Of a stretch of 64,000 bases of DNA, positions 17,703-27,031 are shown piece by piece. Under the pieces are notes generated by a model. The model had not been told where the DNA came from. It worked only from the letters and a program-made list of their open reading frames with translations, and made no database searches. The DNA comes from Actinoplanes derwentensis (GTDB lineage: Bacteria > Actinomycetota > Actinomycetes > Mycobacteriales > Micromonosporaceae). A program made the position numbers and the translations under genes. The stretch is from NCBI RefSeq assembly GCF_900104725.1, contig NZ_LT629758.1:2542001-2606000 (forward strand), in the 5' to 3' direction. Numbering within the stretch: position 1 is the stretch's first letter; the number at the start of each line of letters is the position of its first letter.

Positions 17703-17992
17703 AGTGGATCGCCAAGAATGACGGATCCGTCGAGATCCAGGCCTTGCAGTGGCAACGCGTAACACATCGGCGGCAGTCCGATCAGCCGGTCTTCGAGATG
17801 CAGATCTACTTCGAACCGCAGTAGCCGGACCGGTTCACCACGGTGGCCGGGTCGGCGTGCACAACACCGGCCCGGCCGCCGGTTCGAGGTGCGCCTGCCC
17901 GCCGCCTGATCCGCGCCGGCGCTGGTCCGTAAGCAGACCGTAAGCCGTGCGAGCCTGGCGGTCACAGGCCGGCGACAGCTTGACTGGTACAC

Positions 17993-18541
17993 GTGATCCA
18001 ACGACTTCTCACCCGCCCGGCCGTCTGGGTCGTCATCGCGGCACTCGGTGTGGGCGCGCTCTACTGGTTCCAGCCGTGGCGGCTGTTCACCGACACCGTC
18101 GTGACCGACACGCTGTCGAGTCCACCCTCCTCCACACCGCGCTCCTCCGCACCGGCGGCCCCGGACGACGTCCCCACGACGGTGGTGATCGCGGAGGGCT
18201 CGTTCGTGACCCATGAGCACGACACCGATGGCGCCGCCCGGGTGGTACGCAATCCGGACGGCACCCACCAGCTGGAGTTGATCGGCCTGGACACCAGTGA
18301 CGGCCCGGATCTGCGGGTGTGGCTCTCCGACCAGCAGGTGCGCACCGGAACCGCCGGGTGGCGGGTGTTCGACGACGGCGAGTACGCCGAGCTGGGCAAA
18401 CTCAAGGGCAACCACGGCGACCAGGTCTACCGGATCGCCGCCGGCGTCGATCCCGGGGCGTTCCGCAGCGTCAGCATCTGGTGCAAACGGTTCGCGGTCT
18501 CGTTCGGAGCGGCTGAGCTGAAGACCGTCGCGTCACGCTGA
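17993..18541 (+). CDS. membrane-anchored DM13 domain protein
   Basis: The 182-residue protein has one N-terminal membrane segment (AVWVVIAALGVGALYWF), a Pro/Ser linker, and a DM13 domain from about residue 65 (FVTHEHDTDGAARVV, DLRVWLSD, and the terminal IWCKRFAVSFGAAEL with its conserved Cys). DM13 domains are thought to act in extracellular redox or electron transfer, partly through that Cys. The gene stands alone and ends in a strong hairpin. Confidence 0.85.
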   Translation: MIQRLLTRPAVWVVIAALGVGALYWFQPWRLFTDTVVTDTLSSPPSSTPRSSAPAAPDDVPTTVVIAEGSFVTHEHDTDGAARVVRNPDGTHQLELIGLDTSDGPDLRVWLSDQQVRTGTAGWRVFDDGEYAELGKLKGNHGDQVYRIAAGVDPGAFRSVSIWCKRFAVSFGAAELKTVASR

Positions 18542-18544
18542 CGC

Positions 18545-18587
18545 GCAGCAGCGTCCCCCACCCGGGCCGGGTGGGGGACGCTGCTGC
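18545..18587. terminator. perfect 19-bp hairpin, bidirectional terminator
   Basis: GCAGCAGCGTCCCCCACCC (18545-18563) pairs perfectly with 18569-18587 around a 5-base loop and is followed by TTT. It separates the convergent DM13 and sugar-binding genes. Confidence 0.88.
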
Positions 18588-18595
18588 TTTCAGAA

Positions 18596-19723
18596 TCAGA
18601 CGAGGCCGGCGGTGCGGCAGTAACTGAGGTAGTCCGCGGTGCACAGGGTCTTGGTGTCCACGTAACCGGCTTCGACGATCGACTTGATGTTGCTCAGGCT
18701 GATCGCTTTCGGCTCCAGCTTCTTGAACGGGATGTAGAGGCCGGACTCCGGGTCCTTCAGTTTGTCCGCGACGACCGGCTTCTCCTTCTTGTAGAGACCG
18801 ATCGCCAGGTCGGCCGCGGCGTCCGCCTCGGCCTTGGTGTCCTTGTACACCGTCATGCACTGGTCGCCGGCGAGGATGTTCTGCAGACCCTTGACCGTGG
18901 CGTCCTGGCCGGTGACCGGGACCTTGCCGTTGCGGCCCTTCTCCTTCAGCACGTCGATGGCCGCGTTGCCGAGACCGTCGTTGGCGGCCAGCACACCGTC
19001 GATGTTCGGGTACTGCTTGTGCATCAGCGCGAAGATCTCGCGGGCGTTGTCCTCGTCCCAGCCGGGAACGAACTGGTCCGGGCCCTTGAGCGCGGTGGCG
19101 TCGTCGAACCGGCTGTCCAGGACCGCGTCGTAGCCCTCCTTGAACAGGTAGGCGTTGTTGTCCGACTGCGAACCGTTCAGCTCGGCGATGACCGGAGTGG
19201 TGACGCCCTTGCGCCGCAGGCAGTTGAGCAGCCCGGTGGCCTGCAGTTCGCCGACCTTCTCGTTGTCGAAGCTGACGTAGTAGTCGGCGGCACCGTTGAG
19301 GGTGAGCCGGTCGTAGTCGATCACCGGCACGTTGCGGGAGTGGGCGTCCTGGATCACGGCTTTGCCGCTGGCCGCGGAGAGGTTCACGATGACCAGCACC
19401 TTGAACCCCTTGTCGAGGGCGGTCTTCGCGATCCGTTTGAACTCCTCCTCGTCACCCTCGGCGTTGAAGATCTGCGCGGGGACGCCGGCCGCGTCGAAGG
19501 CGGCCTGAAGGTACTTCGGGTCGTCGTCGACCCACCGGGTGGAACTCGTGGTGTCCGGCAGGATCACCGCGACACCGTCGGTTCCGGTCACCTTGCCGCT
19601 GCTGGTGCCCTCAGTGGCGGCGTCACTACCGGTAGCGCCTTCGGAAGCCTCGCTGTCACAGGCCGAGAGCGTGACCGACGCCAGAAGACCGACGGCGATC
19701 AGGGCGAACGAAGACTTGCGCAT
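18596..19723 (-). CDS. xylose-type sugar-binding lipoprotein (SBP family 4)
   Basis: The 375-residue protein starts MRKSSFALIAVGLLASVTLSAC, a lipoprotein signal. The mature part matches periplasmic-binding proteins of the XylF/ChvE type (GVAVILPDTTSSTRW, GKAVIQDAHSRNVPVIDYDRL, YYVSFDNEKVGELQATGL, VPVTGQDATVKGLQNILAGDQCMTVYKD). It should bind a pentose or related monosaccharide outside the membrane. The ATG at 19723 is chosen by the signal peptide; an in-frame upstream extension to 19846 is arginine-rich and unlikely. No ATPase or permease gene lies beside it, so it is an orphan receptor. Confidence 0.9.
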   Translation of the reverse strand: MRKSSFALIAVGLLASVTLSACDSEASEGATGSDAATEGTSSGKVTGTDGVAVILPDTTSSTRWVDDDPKYLQAAFDAAGVPAQIFNAEGDEEEFKRIAKTALDKGFKVLVIVNLSAASGKAVIQDAHSRNVPVIDYDRLTLNGAADYYVSFDNEKVGELQATGLLNCLRRKGVTTPVIAELNGSQSDNNAYLFKEGYDAVLDSRFDDATALKGPDQFVPGWDEDNAREIFALMHKQYPNIDGVLAANDGLGNAAIDVLKEKGRNGKVPVTGQDATVKGLQNILAGDQCMTVYKDTKAEADAAADLAIGLYKKEKPVVADKLKDPESGLYIPFKKLEPKAISLSNIKSIVEAGYVDTKTLCTADYLSYCRTAGLV

Positions 19724-19913
19724 GGGGATGGGTGTCCTCTCCGGGTGGGCCCGAGCCGCGTGAACCGCCGCGCCACAGGGGCGGGGAGGGCGATCCACCG
19801 TCGGCGAACTGCCACCGTTGGCAACTTTTCGGTAACCGTGCCGCAACAGGGCCCCGTGTGCGGACGCGCCGCATAATGATCACGGTCGCCCTGGCCTGCG
19901 TGTAACCGGCCGT

Positions 19914-19936
19914 TGGGACCGTCAAGAACGGTCCCA
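19914..19936. other. hairpin in a 330-bp intergenic stretch
   Basis: The non-coding stretch 19724-20053 holds a 9-bp inverted repeat (TGGGACCGT, loop CAAGA, ACGGTCCCA). It lies upstream of the binding-protein gene and after the stop of the peptidase gene, both on the minus strand. It could be that peptidase gene's terminator or an operator. Nothing else was seen in this stretch. Confidence 0.4.
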
Positions 19937-20053
19937 TCGGTTGATGGTTCCGGGAAACAAGCACTTCAGCGGGCCGGTACGGCCGATGCAGCCGCACCGG
20001 GTGTCCATTGATTCACCGTATGCGTTCTCAACATCACCGCAAGCAATGACGGC

Positions 20054-21340
20054 TCAAGTCGCGGCGCCTGCCGCCTCGACCAGCCGGACGGTCTGTTCGA
20101 TGGTGGCGGCCCGGTCGGCGGCGAAGGCGGGGTCGAGCAGCGCGGCCGGATCGGCGAACGCGAGCAGGGCCGAGATGTGCAGGTGGCCGCCCGGAATGTC
20201 GGTCGCGCCGAGCGCCAGGCGCAGCCGGTTCGACCGGTACATGCTCTCGTTCGACAGATAGCTGCCCCCGCCGCCGGAGGACGCCTGACCGCCCGCTGTC
20301 GGCTCGCCGTCATGGCAGGTCACCGCACCGGTCGGCCGGTCGCCGGCGGCCCACTCACAGAGCTGCGGGTTGAGGCGGGTCGGCCACGGCCCGGTGCCGG
20401 CCCCGACCATCGCCTGGTGCGGCAGCGTCGTCTCGATCCACTCCGGGGCCGGGTCCGGCTGCGGCCAGCCGTGCGCGAGCGGCACCGGCTCAGGAGTGCC
20501 CTCGTTGTTGTTGTCCGGCACACCGCCCCGCCAGCCGGCCGCCCAGCGCTCGACGTGCATGACCCCGCGCCGCCCCTGACTGATCGTCATGATCAGGTCG
20601 GCCCGCTGCCGCGACTCCCCGGCCAGGTGCGGGCCGAACGCGTCCTCGACGATGCCCGCGTCGAAACCGCCCCAGGTCACCGGCAGCGCGACGGCCTGCA
20701 CCTGCACGGTGCGCCCGTTCCGGACGAAGACGGCCCCGTCCAGCTGCAGCGCGGCGCCGCCGGACGGGTTGGAACGGCGGATCTCCGCGTCCAGCTGGTA
20801 GGGGTCGAAGCCGCTGACCAGCACCCGGGTGACGCCCGACCGGAAACCGGTCGAGGCGAGACCGCGGGCCGCGTACTCATAAGTCTGAAGAAGCTCGTCG
20901 CGCTGCGCCGTGGAGAGCGTAAAGCGCGGGGTCCAGCGCCGGATGTCGCGGGTGCCGGTCAGCCGGGTCCAGTAGAGCGGGCGATCATCGAGACGTTCGA
21001 TGTCCCCCATGCTGATCCGGCCCTGCGCGCGGGCGACCGCGGTCTTCCACAGCCGCACCCCTTCGGCCTTGAGCTGCTGTTTCGCGGCGCCGAGCGATCG
21101 GGTGGAGCAGAGGGTGGCACGCAGTCGCGGCGGGAACCGCGTGAATCCGCCGGCGGCGATCAGCGCGCCCGGCACCTGCTGGCTGCCCAGACGCGCTTCT
21201 TCCACGGTATCGGACGAGCCGGAGACGGGCGAGCCGGTGCCGAAGCAGCCGCGGTCTCGCGCGGCGGCGGGCGCGGCCACGGCCCCCACCATGACGACGG
21301 CCAGTGCTGCGCTCAGTGCTCCGGTGCTGAGTCGTGCCAA
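20054..21340 (-). CDS. secreted pyroglutamyl peptidase-like (C15-related) protein
   Basis: The 428-residue protein has a Sec signal peptide (ending near APAAARD), an N-terminal region of about 150 residues of unknown role, and a C15-like domain from about residue 165: VLVSGFDPYQLD, NPSGGAALQLDG, ALPVTWGGFD. The segment corresponding to the catalytic cysteine loop reads GSYLSNESMYR, with Ser where classical enzymes have Cys (YVCN). A later GHLHISALLAF could supply the His. The reaction would be removal of N-terminal pyroglutamate, but the Ser substitution makes activity uncertain. Paired cysteines (LCEW, VTCHDG) fit an exported protein. Confidence 0.75.
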   Translation of the reverse strand: MARLSTGALSAALAVVMVGAVAAPAAARDRGCFGTGSPVSGSSDTVEEARLGSQQVPGALIAAGGFTRFPPRLRATLCSTRSLGAAKQQLKAEGVRLWKTAVARAQGRISMGDIERLDDRPLYWTRLTGTRDIRRWTPRFTLSTAQRDELLQTYEYAARGLASTGFRSGVTRVLVSGFDPYQLDAEIRRSNPSGGAALQLDGAVFVRNGRTVQVQAVALPVTWGGFDAGIVEDAFGPHLAGESRQRADLIMTISQGRRGVMHVERWAAGWRGGVPDNNNEGTPEPVPLAHGWPQPDPAPEWIETTLPHQAMVGAGTGPWPTRLNPQLCEWAAGDRPTGAVTCHDGEPTAGGQASSGGGGSYLSNESMYRSNRLRLALGATDIPGGHLHISALLAFADPAALLDPAFAADRAATIEQTVRLVEAAGAAT

Positions 21341-21396
21341 GGCGACAACCTCTCCCGAGAGAAAATATCGACGCCCGTATATCTACATGGTAATGA

Positions 21397-22089
21397 TCAG
21401 GATTGCCACCGGCCGACGCTGGACGGCCTCGCGGTCACCGCGTCGGCATACTCCCGTGGGGAGACCGCCGGGCGTGGGACCGGGAGACCGGGGCCGAGTG
21501 CCCAGCCGAGCGCCGGCCGGGACCGTCCCCACTCGACGAGCCGGGCGCCGGGCCGGGCCAGCAGCAGCGTGACCACGGCGGTGACAGCCGAGCCGAGAAG
21601 GTAGCCGGTCAGCACGTCGTGCGGGTAGTGCACGCCGACGAACACCCGGGAGAAGGCCGCCAAGGTGGCGATCGGCAGGGCGACCAGGCCCCAGCGCCAC
21701 GACACCAGGAACGCCGCGATGAACAGCGCCCCGGCGATCGTGGAATGGTTGCTGGGGAACGACCAGTCACCGACGGGCGGGCACTCGGCGGCCACGATCG
21801 GCAGGCCGACGGCACGGCAGGGGCGCTCCTCGGCGAGAACCGTCTTGACGACCTCGCTGGTCAGGTAGGCGATCACCCCGGCGGCGGGCGCCAGCACGCT
21901 CAGCGCCATCATGGTGGCGCTCGCGTGCCGGGCCCGCCACCACAGCCACACCACGATCCCCACCAGAAGGACGATCGAGACCTCGGTGAAGTGCTCCATG
22001 AACCACTGGAAGCTCTCCGGCGACCGGTTGGCGATGCCGACGACGAGACGATAGACCTCAGTGGAGAACTCCGGTGGCTGCAGACCCAT
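21397..22089 (-). CDS. PAP2 family membrane phosphatase
   Basis: The 230-residue protein has about five membrane helices and all three acid-phosphatase motifs: KTVLAEERPC, PSNHSTIAGA, and SRVFVGVHYPHDVLTGY with the nucleophilic His. Family members dephosphorylate lipid phosphates such as undecaprenyl diphosphate or phosphatidate at the membrane. It is a single gene, and its own promoter would lie in 22090-22155. Confidence 0.9.
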   Translation of the reverse strand: MGLQPPEFSTEVYRLVVGIANRSPESFQWFMEHFTEVSIVLLVGIVVWLWWRARHASATMMALSVLAPAAGVIAYLTSEVVKTVLAEERPCRAVGLPIVAAECPPVGDWSFPSNHSTIAGALFIAAFLVSWRWGLVALPIATLAAFSRVFVGVHYPHDVLTGYLLGSAVTAVVTLLLARPGARLVEWGRSRPALGWALGPGLPVPRPAVSPREYADAVTARPSSVGRWQS

Positions 22090-22155
22090 ATGCGCAGATC
22101 TTAGTGACTGTTCACTTGAGAGATATCTTTGGGTTCTCCCTTGTTCAGCTCATGT

Positions 22156-25100
22156 TTACTCAAGGACGGACCACACGTCGGCGATGGACGGATCGTAGTT
22201 GTGGCCGCCGGAGTCCTCCTGGAATCGGACTCGCACCGTGCCGTCCGCGCCCAGGTCGGCCCGGTCCACCAGGATCTGGTAGCTGACGGTGCCCTCGGCA
22301 CTCGCGGTGCGCCGGTAGGACCGGGCGTGGACGAGGACGCCGTCGACCAGCACGTCGTAATCCTTGATCTGCGCCTGGTTGTAGGTCTCGACGGCACGCA
22401 ACACGAACGGCCGGCCGGCCGGGACCGCCAGGTCGAACTCGAAGTAGGCGCCGACGACTCCCTGCTGGGTGTATCGGCGGGTCTTCCCGGCTTCGGTGTT
22501 GGTGCCCGAGGTGGCCGAGGCCGTCAGGTGGTGGGCCTGCTCCGAGGTGCCGTCGCCGAGGTCGACGTGGTCGGCGGCACCGGACGGCGGTACCGCGACG
22601 ACCACCCGTACCTCGGTCGTGACCCGCTCCGCCTGGCCGGGGCCGGTGGCAGCCGTCAGATTGGCGGTGCCCTCAGTGACGGTCAGTGGTGCGGTGACCG
22701 GTAGCGTAACCGTCTGTTCCCGGCCCGCGACCAGGGAGTACCGCTGTCCGGGGACGACGGGCCATCCGGCGGGCGCGGAGACGGTGAACTCGCCCTGTGC
22801 CGGGACCGTCGAGCGGTTGCGCAACGTCACAATGACCTCGGTCGTCTCGCCGGGGGTCACGGTGTCCCGGTCCGCGGTGAATCCGGTGATCTCGACCGGG
22901 GGTGCGATCGTGAGCGCGGCACTGATCGGCAGGGTGGCGGCGCCGGTGTGCAGCCGGTAGGCGACGGTGCCGGTCAGTTCGGCGGGGCCGGGTGTCTGGT
23001 CCGTCGCGACGCGAACGTCGTAGCGGGCGGTCACCGTCGCGCCGGGCTTCACCGTCGTCGACGGCGCCGGTCCGGCCGGTGTCACGGTCCATCCGGTGGG
23101 AGCGGGAACGGTGAAACGTACGCCGGTCAAGGGTGTGCCGCCGTTGTTCCGCAGTTTCGCCTCGACCCGGATCACCGCTCCGGGCAGGAGATCCCCGGCC
23201 GGCACGTGCACCGAGGCGACCGCGCCCACCAGCACGGCCGAAACCCGGGACAGCCGATTCCGTACGTCGGACAGCACGGCCCGGACTTCAGCGGCGGCCG
23301 GCGCGGGCAGGTGTCCGGCCCACCGGTCGAGATCGGCGGCTTGCGCCAGCGCGAGGTGCACGCTGGTGGCGGTGGCCGCCGGGGACACCGTGCGGTAACC
23401 ACGGTCGGCGGTCGTGGTGGTGAGCGCCAGGGTCCGGGCCAGTGCCGTGGCCACCGGCCACTCACCGACCAGGCCGGGCAGTCTCCCGGCCGCGGTCCGG
23501 GCCTCGCCGAGGTCACCGCGAACGGTGTCGACGGCGAACCGGTAGCTGCCGGAGCCCACGGTGAACACCGCGTTGGGCCCGCTCATCTTGACGAAACGGA
23601 CACCGGTGGCCGCGGAGGCGGGGCGGCCCGCCTCGGTCACCGCCCAGCGGCTGGCCGCCGGGATCTCCACGGTGGCCGTGGTGTTGCCGGGAACGGTGAC
23701 GTTCAGCGACATCTGCCCGGCGGCGTCGAGTTTCCAGTCGCTGACGAACCGGCCGTACCGGGACTGGTAGGCGGCCCGGGCCGAGGTGAGGCCGCCGCCC
23801 GGCCGCGGCGCGATGGTGACGTGCCGGTATCCGGGTGCGGTGTCGTCCGGGCGGATGCCGCCGATGGTGCGGTACATCCAGTCGCCGACCGCGCCGTACG
23901 CGTAATGGTTGAAGGAGTTCATGCCGACGTCGCCGAAGGTGCCGTCGGGTTTGATGGAGTCCCAGCGTTCCCAGATCGTGGTGGCGCCGCGCTCGATCTC
24001 GTAGCCCCACGAGGGGTAGTCCCGGTTCGTCAGCAGCCGGTAGGCGATGTCCAGGTTGCCGGTTTCGGTGAGCGCGGGCAGCAGGTCGGGGGTGCCGAGG
24101 AAGCCGGTGGACAGGTGGTGGCCGCGGTCGGCGACCCGCTCCGCCAGGCGTGCACCGGCGGCGTCACGCAGCGCCGGCGGTACCAGGTCCATGCTCAGGG
24201 CCAGGACGTACGCGGTCTGGCTGTCGCCTTGGACCCGGCCGTCGGCGGAGAGGTAGGCGTCGGCGAAAGCGGCGGCGACGGCGGTGGCCCGAGCGCCGTA
24301 CTTCTCGGCGTCGGCGCTATGACCCAGAGCCGTCGCCATCTCGGCGAAGAGCCGGGTGCTGTACGCGGAGTACGCGGTCCCCACCACACCGGCCGGAGTC
24401 GGGTCGTCCAGGTTCAGCCAGTCCAGGTACGGACCGGCGTCCGGCCGCAACAGTCCCTGACTGCTGGCCTGCAGGTAGTCGACGTACCGGCGCATCGAGT
24501 CGTAGTGATCGGCCAGCACCTTCGTGTCGCCGTACCGTTTCCACAGCGTGTGCGGCACGGTGATACCGGCGTCCGCCCAGCCGGACACGCCCTCACCGCA
24601 GCATTTCCGGGGCGCCACGTCCGGATAGGCCCCGTTGGCCGACTGGGCGTCCCGCAGGTCCGCCAGCCACTTGGTCAGGAAGCTCAGCGAGTCCATGTTG
24701 AACGTCGCGGTCTCGGCGAAGACGTTGATGTCGCCGGTCCACCCGAGGCGTTCGTCGCGGGCTGGGGTGTCGGTCGGGATGGACAGGAAGTTGCCGCGCT
24801 GGCCCCAGACGATGTTGCTCTGCAACTGGTTGATCATCGGGTCGGAGGTGGTCAGCTCACCGGTGAACGGCGCTGCCGTGCCCATCACCCGCCCGGTCAC
24901 CGCGGACAGCGCCGGGGTGCCGGGGAAACCGGTCAGCTCCACGTACCGGAAGCCGTGGAAGGTGAAGCGTGGCTCGTACACCTCGGCGCCGGTTCCGGCC
25001 AGGGTGTAGTAGTCGGTGGCCTGGGCGGTCCGCAGGTTGGCGGTGTAGACGGTGCCGTCCGGGTTGAGGACCTCGGCGTGCCGGATCCGTACCTGTTTCC

Positions 25101-26781
25101 CGGCCTCGCCGGTGACCCGCAGCCGGACCGAACCGACCATGTTCTGGCCGAGGTCGAACACCCACACTCCGGGGCGGGGCTGGGTGACGGCTCTGGCCTT
25201 CAGCTCCGCGGTCACCTTGACCGGCGGGTCGACCTGTGCGACCAGGCGCTTCGTCGGGTCGTCGGCGCTGGTGTCCCGCACGGTGGCCGGGGACCAGGCG
25301 GTGTCGTCGTAGGCGGACCGGCGCCAGCCCGGCGGGTCGAGGCGCGCGTCGTACGTCTCGCCGTGGACGTTGTCGCCGCGCAGCACCGGGCCGTCGGCGG
25401 ACCGCCAGGTGCCGTCACTGCCGATGACCTGTGACGTGCCGTCGGTGTAGTCGATGTGCAGTTGCGCCAGCAGTTCGGGCCGCTGGCCGTAGAGTTTGTC
25501 GCCGAACCAGGCGATGTGGCCGGACCACCAGCCGTCCCCGAGCATCGCGCCGATGGTGTTGTCCCCGGCGACGAGTTGTGCGGTGACGTCGAAACTCTGG
25601 TACTGGATCCGCTTGGTGTAGTCGGTCCAGCCTGGTGCGAGCTGGTGGTCGCCGACCCGGGAACCGTTGAGCGACAGTTCGTAGACGCCGAGCGCGGTCG
25701 CGTAGATCCGGGCCCGGCTGACCGTGCGGTCGACGCGGAACTCGCGCCGCAGCAGTGGCTTCCCGCCGAGGTCGGCCAGCAGCGTCTCGGTCGTGCCGGA
25801 GAGGGCGAGGCCCTGTGCGGTGGGCGTACCGGCGGTGAACGGGTTGGTCCCCTCGGTCAGATCCGCGTCGACCTCGACCCGGTCGCCGGCGGTGACCTTC
25901 ACCGAGTGGACGACGGCCGTCTCCGGGTCCGATGTCCGCAGCCCGACGGTCCCGCTGGTGATCCGGCTGTCGACGGTGGTGTCGACCAGGGTGCCGTCCA
26001 CGAAGGTCCGGATGGTGCTGCCGGCCGCCTCGATGCGCAGGTCGTGTGGCTTGTTGAAGTCCGCGGGCGCGACGACGTCGCCGATCGGCACCTGTTTCAG
26101 CAGCTGCCAGGTGCCGCCGATCCGGACGTGCGGGCGCAGCACCGGGACGTCACCGAAGTCGGCGAGTTGCCACATGTAGGCGTCGTTGACTCCGCGGGCA
26201 CGGAAGAAGACACCTGCCGCGTCGCGGGTCACCGTCAGCCGGACGTCGACCGTGTAGTCCGTCCAGGAGGCGCTGGGGCGTTCGCGGCCGATCCACTTCG
26301 CCCGCCAGTCCTCGGTTCGCAGCAGACCCGTCTCCCACCAGGACGGTGCGCTCCAGGGCGAGCGGCGGCCCTCGGCGTCCCAGACGCGGACCTGCCAGTG
26401 GTAACGAGTGGCGGAGGTGAGGGCGGGGCCGTCGTACCGGACCTGGGTGGAGTTCGTGCTCGCCGTGCGGCCGCTGTCCCAGACGTCGGCGGTGCCGGCG
26501 GACAGTCCGGCTGCGGTGGAGGCGACTCTGACCTGGTAGGCGGATTGGGTGACGCCGCGCTGCGGGGAGCTGATCAGCCAGCCGAGTCGCGGCTGCGGCG
26601 TGTCGAGGCCGAGGGCGCCGCTGACGCCTTCGACGGTGAGGCCGGTGACGGCCGGGGTCGCGGCAGCCGCGGCGGCCGGGCCGGAGGTGACGGCGATCGC
26701 GGTGGTGGCGACCATCGTGACGGTAAGGAGTTGAGCGCCCGCCCATCGGGCGGCGCGCCGGAGTCTCGTTCCTCGGTTCAT
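22156..26781 (-). CDS. secreted alpha-L-rhamnosidase, GH78, with C-terminal NEW3 and binding domains
   Basis: The 1541-residue protein has a signal peptide (to about residue 38), an N-terminal FN3-like part (LTVEGVSGALGLDTPQPRLGW), beta-sandwich and Bac_rhamnosid_N regions (LYATALGVYELSLNG-like core), and an (alpha/alpha)6 barrel with TDTPARDERLGWTGDINVFA, which holds the usual catalytic acids. Two NEW3 domains follow (about residues 1190-1400: LRNNGGTPLTGVRF, LRNRSTVPAQGEF), then a final beta domain (EFDLAVPAGRPFVLR) that may bind sugar. It would release rhamnose from plant polysaccharides or glycosides outside the cell. It is longer than typical GH78 enzymes (900-1100) owing to this tail. 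Confidence 0.92.
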   Translation of the reverse strand: MNRGTRLRRAARWAGAQLLTVTMVATTAIAVTSGPAAAAAATPAVTGLTVEGVSGALGLDTPQPRLGWLISSPQRGVTQSAYQVRVASTAAGLSAGTADVWDSGRTASTNSTQVRYDGPALTSATRYHWQVRVWDAEGRRSPWSAPSWWETGLLRTEDWRAKWIGRERPSASWTDYTVDVRLTVTRDAAGVFFRARGVNDAYMWQLADFGDVPVLRPHVRIGGTWQLLKQVPIGDVVAPADFNKPHDLRIEAAGSTIRTFVDGTLVDTTVDSRITSGTVGLRTSDPETAVVHSVKVTAGDRVEVDADLTEGTNPFTAGTPTAQGLALSGTTETLLADLGGKPLLRREFRVDRTVSRARIYATALGVYELSLNGSRVGDHQLAPGWTDYTKRIQYQSFDVTAQLVAGDNTIGAMLGDGWWSGHIAWFGDKLYGQRPELLAQLHIDYTDGTSQVIGSDGTWRSADGPVLRGDNVHGETYDARLDPPGWRRSAYDDTAWSPATVRDTSADDPTKRLVAQVDPPVKVTAELKARAVTQPRPGVWVFDLGQNMVGSVRLRVTGEAGKQVRIRHAEVLNPDGTVYTANLRTAQATDYYTLAGTGAEVYEPRFTFHGFRYVELTGFPGTPALSAVTGRVMGTAAPFTGELTTSDPMINQLQSNIVWGQRGNFLSIPTDTPARDERLGWTGDINVFAETATFNMDSLSFLTKWLADLRDAQSANGAYPDVAPRKCCGEGVSGWADAGITVPHTLWKRYGDTKVLADHYDSMRRYVDYLQASSQGLLRPDAGPYLDWLNLDDPTPAGVVGTAYSAYSTRLFAEMATALGHSADAEKYGARATAVAAAFADAYLSADGRVQGDSQTAYVLALSMDLVPPALRDAAGARLAERVADRGHHLSTGFLGTPDLLPALTETGNLDIAYRLLTNRDYPSWGYEIERGATTIWERWDSIKPDGTFGDVGMNSFNHYAYGAVGDWMYRTIGGIRPDDTAPGYRHVTIAPRPGGGLTSARAAYQSRYGRFVSDWKLDAAGQMSLNVTVPGNTTATVEIPAASRWAVTEAGRPASAATGVRFVKMSGPNAVFTVGSGSYRFAVDTVRGDLGEARTAAGRLPGLVGEWPVATALARTLALTTTTADRGYRTVSPAATATSVHLALAQAADLDRWAGHLPAPAAAEVRAVLSDVRNRLSRVSAVLVGAVASVHVPAGDLLPGAVIRVEAKLRNNGGTPLTGVRFTVPAPTGWTVTPAGPAPSTTVKPGATVTARYDVRVATDQTPGPAELTGTVAYRLHTGAATLPISAALTIAPPVEITGFTADRDTVTPGETTEVIVTLRNRSTVPAQGEFTVSAPAGWPVVPGQRYSLVAGREQTVTLPVTAPLTVTEGTANLTAATGPGQAERVTTEVRVVVAVPPSGAADHVDLGDGTSEQAHHLTASATSGTNTEAGKTRRYTQQGVVGAYFEFDLAVPAGRPFVLRAVETYNQAQIKDYDVLVDGVLVHARSYRRTASAEGTVSYQILVDRADLGADGTVRVRFQEDSGGHNYDPSIADVWSVLE

Positions 26782-26851
26782 GATTCACCCTTCGAAATCG
26801 GGCATGCCGATGTGCGGCACGGGAGGCGTGCCGAGCAGGTGGAACGTGATG

Positions 26852-26865
26852 GTGAAACGTTTCAC
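26852..26865. promoter_or_regulatory. palindromic LacI-type operator upstream of the GH78 gene
   Basis: GTGAAACGTTTCAC is a perfect 14-bp palindrome with a central CG, the classical form for LacI/GalR operators. It lies 71 bp upstream of the rhamnosidase start and about 170 bp before the divergent PAS gene. No LacI gene is adjacent. Confidence 0.65.
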
Positions 26866-27031
26866 GAAACAGGTAACACGATCGTACGGACCCCGTCACA
26901 CAAACGCAACGATTGACAACCGCGGATGCCGTACCACCGGTTGTTCAAGTCTTTCTCAAGTCGTCCGCCTCGCGACCGATCAGTCTCTACGCCGAATGGG
27001 GCAGCATCGCTGCGAGCGGAAGGAACGGACT

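Larger units (their letters stand above)
16529..17824 (+). pseudogene. small gene of the cyclase locus, split by an IS element
   Basis: The left part (16529-16712) starts MPTCQNCRSSWDEND and continues VVAVCISGDSEAEVFHRAAQ. The right part (17706-17824) continues WIAKNDGSVEIQALQWQRV and ends QIYFEPQ-stop. Removing the 990-bp element and one AGT duplicate joins them in frame to about 100 residues with a CxxC near the N-terminus. It begins 15 bases after the effector stop, so it was probably the third gene of that operon. The function is unknown. The opposite strand is also open across the joint; the plus reading is preferred because of its operon position and clean end. Confidence 0.55.

Noticed and set aside
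17696-18415. A minus-strand frame of 239 codons next to the IS element
   Set aside because: It is also open across the restored IS site, but it is antisense to the DM13 gene and lacks a domain; the plus-strand reading fits the operon better.
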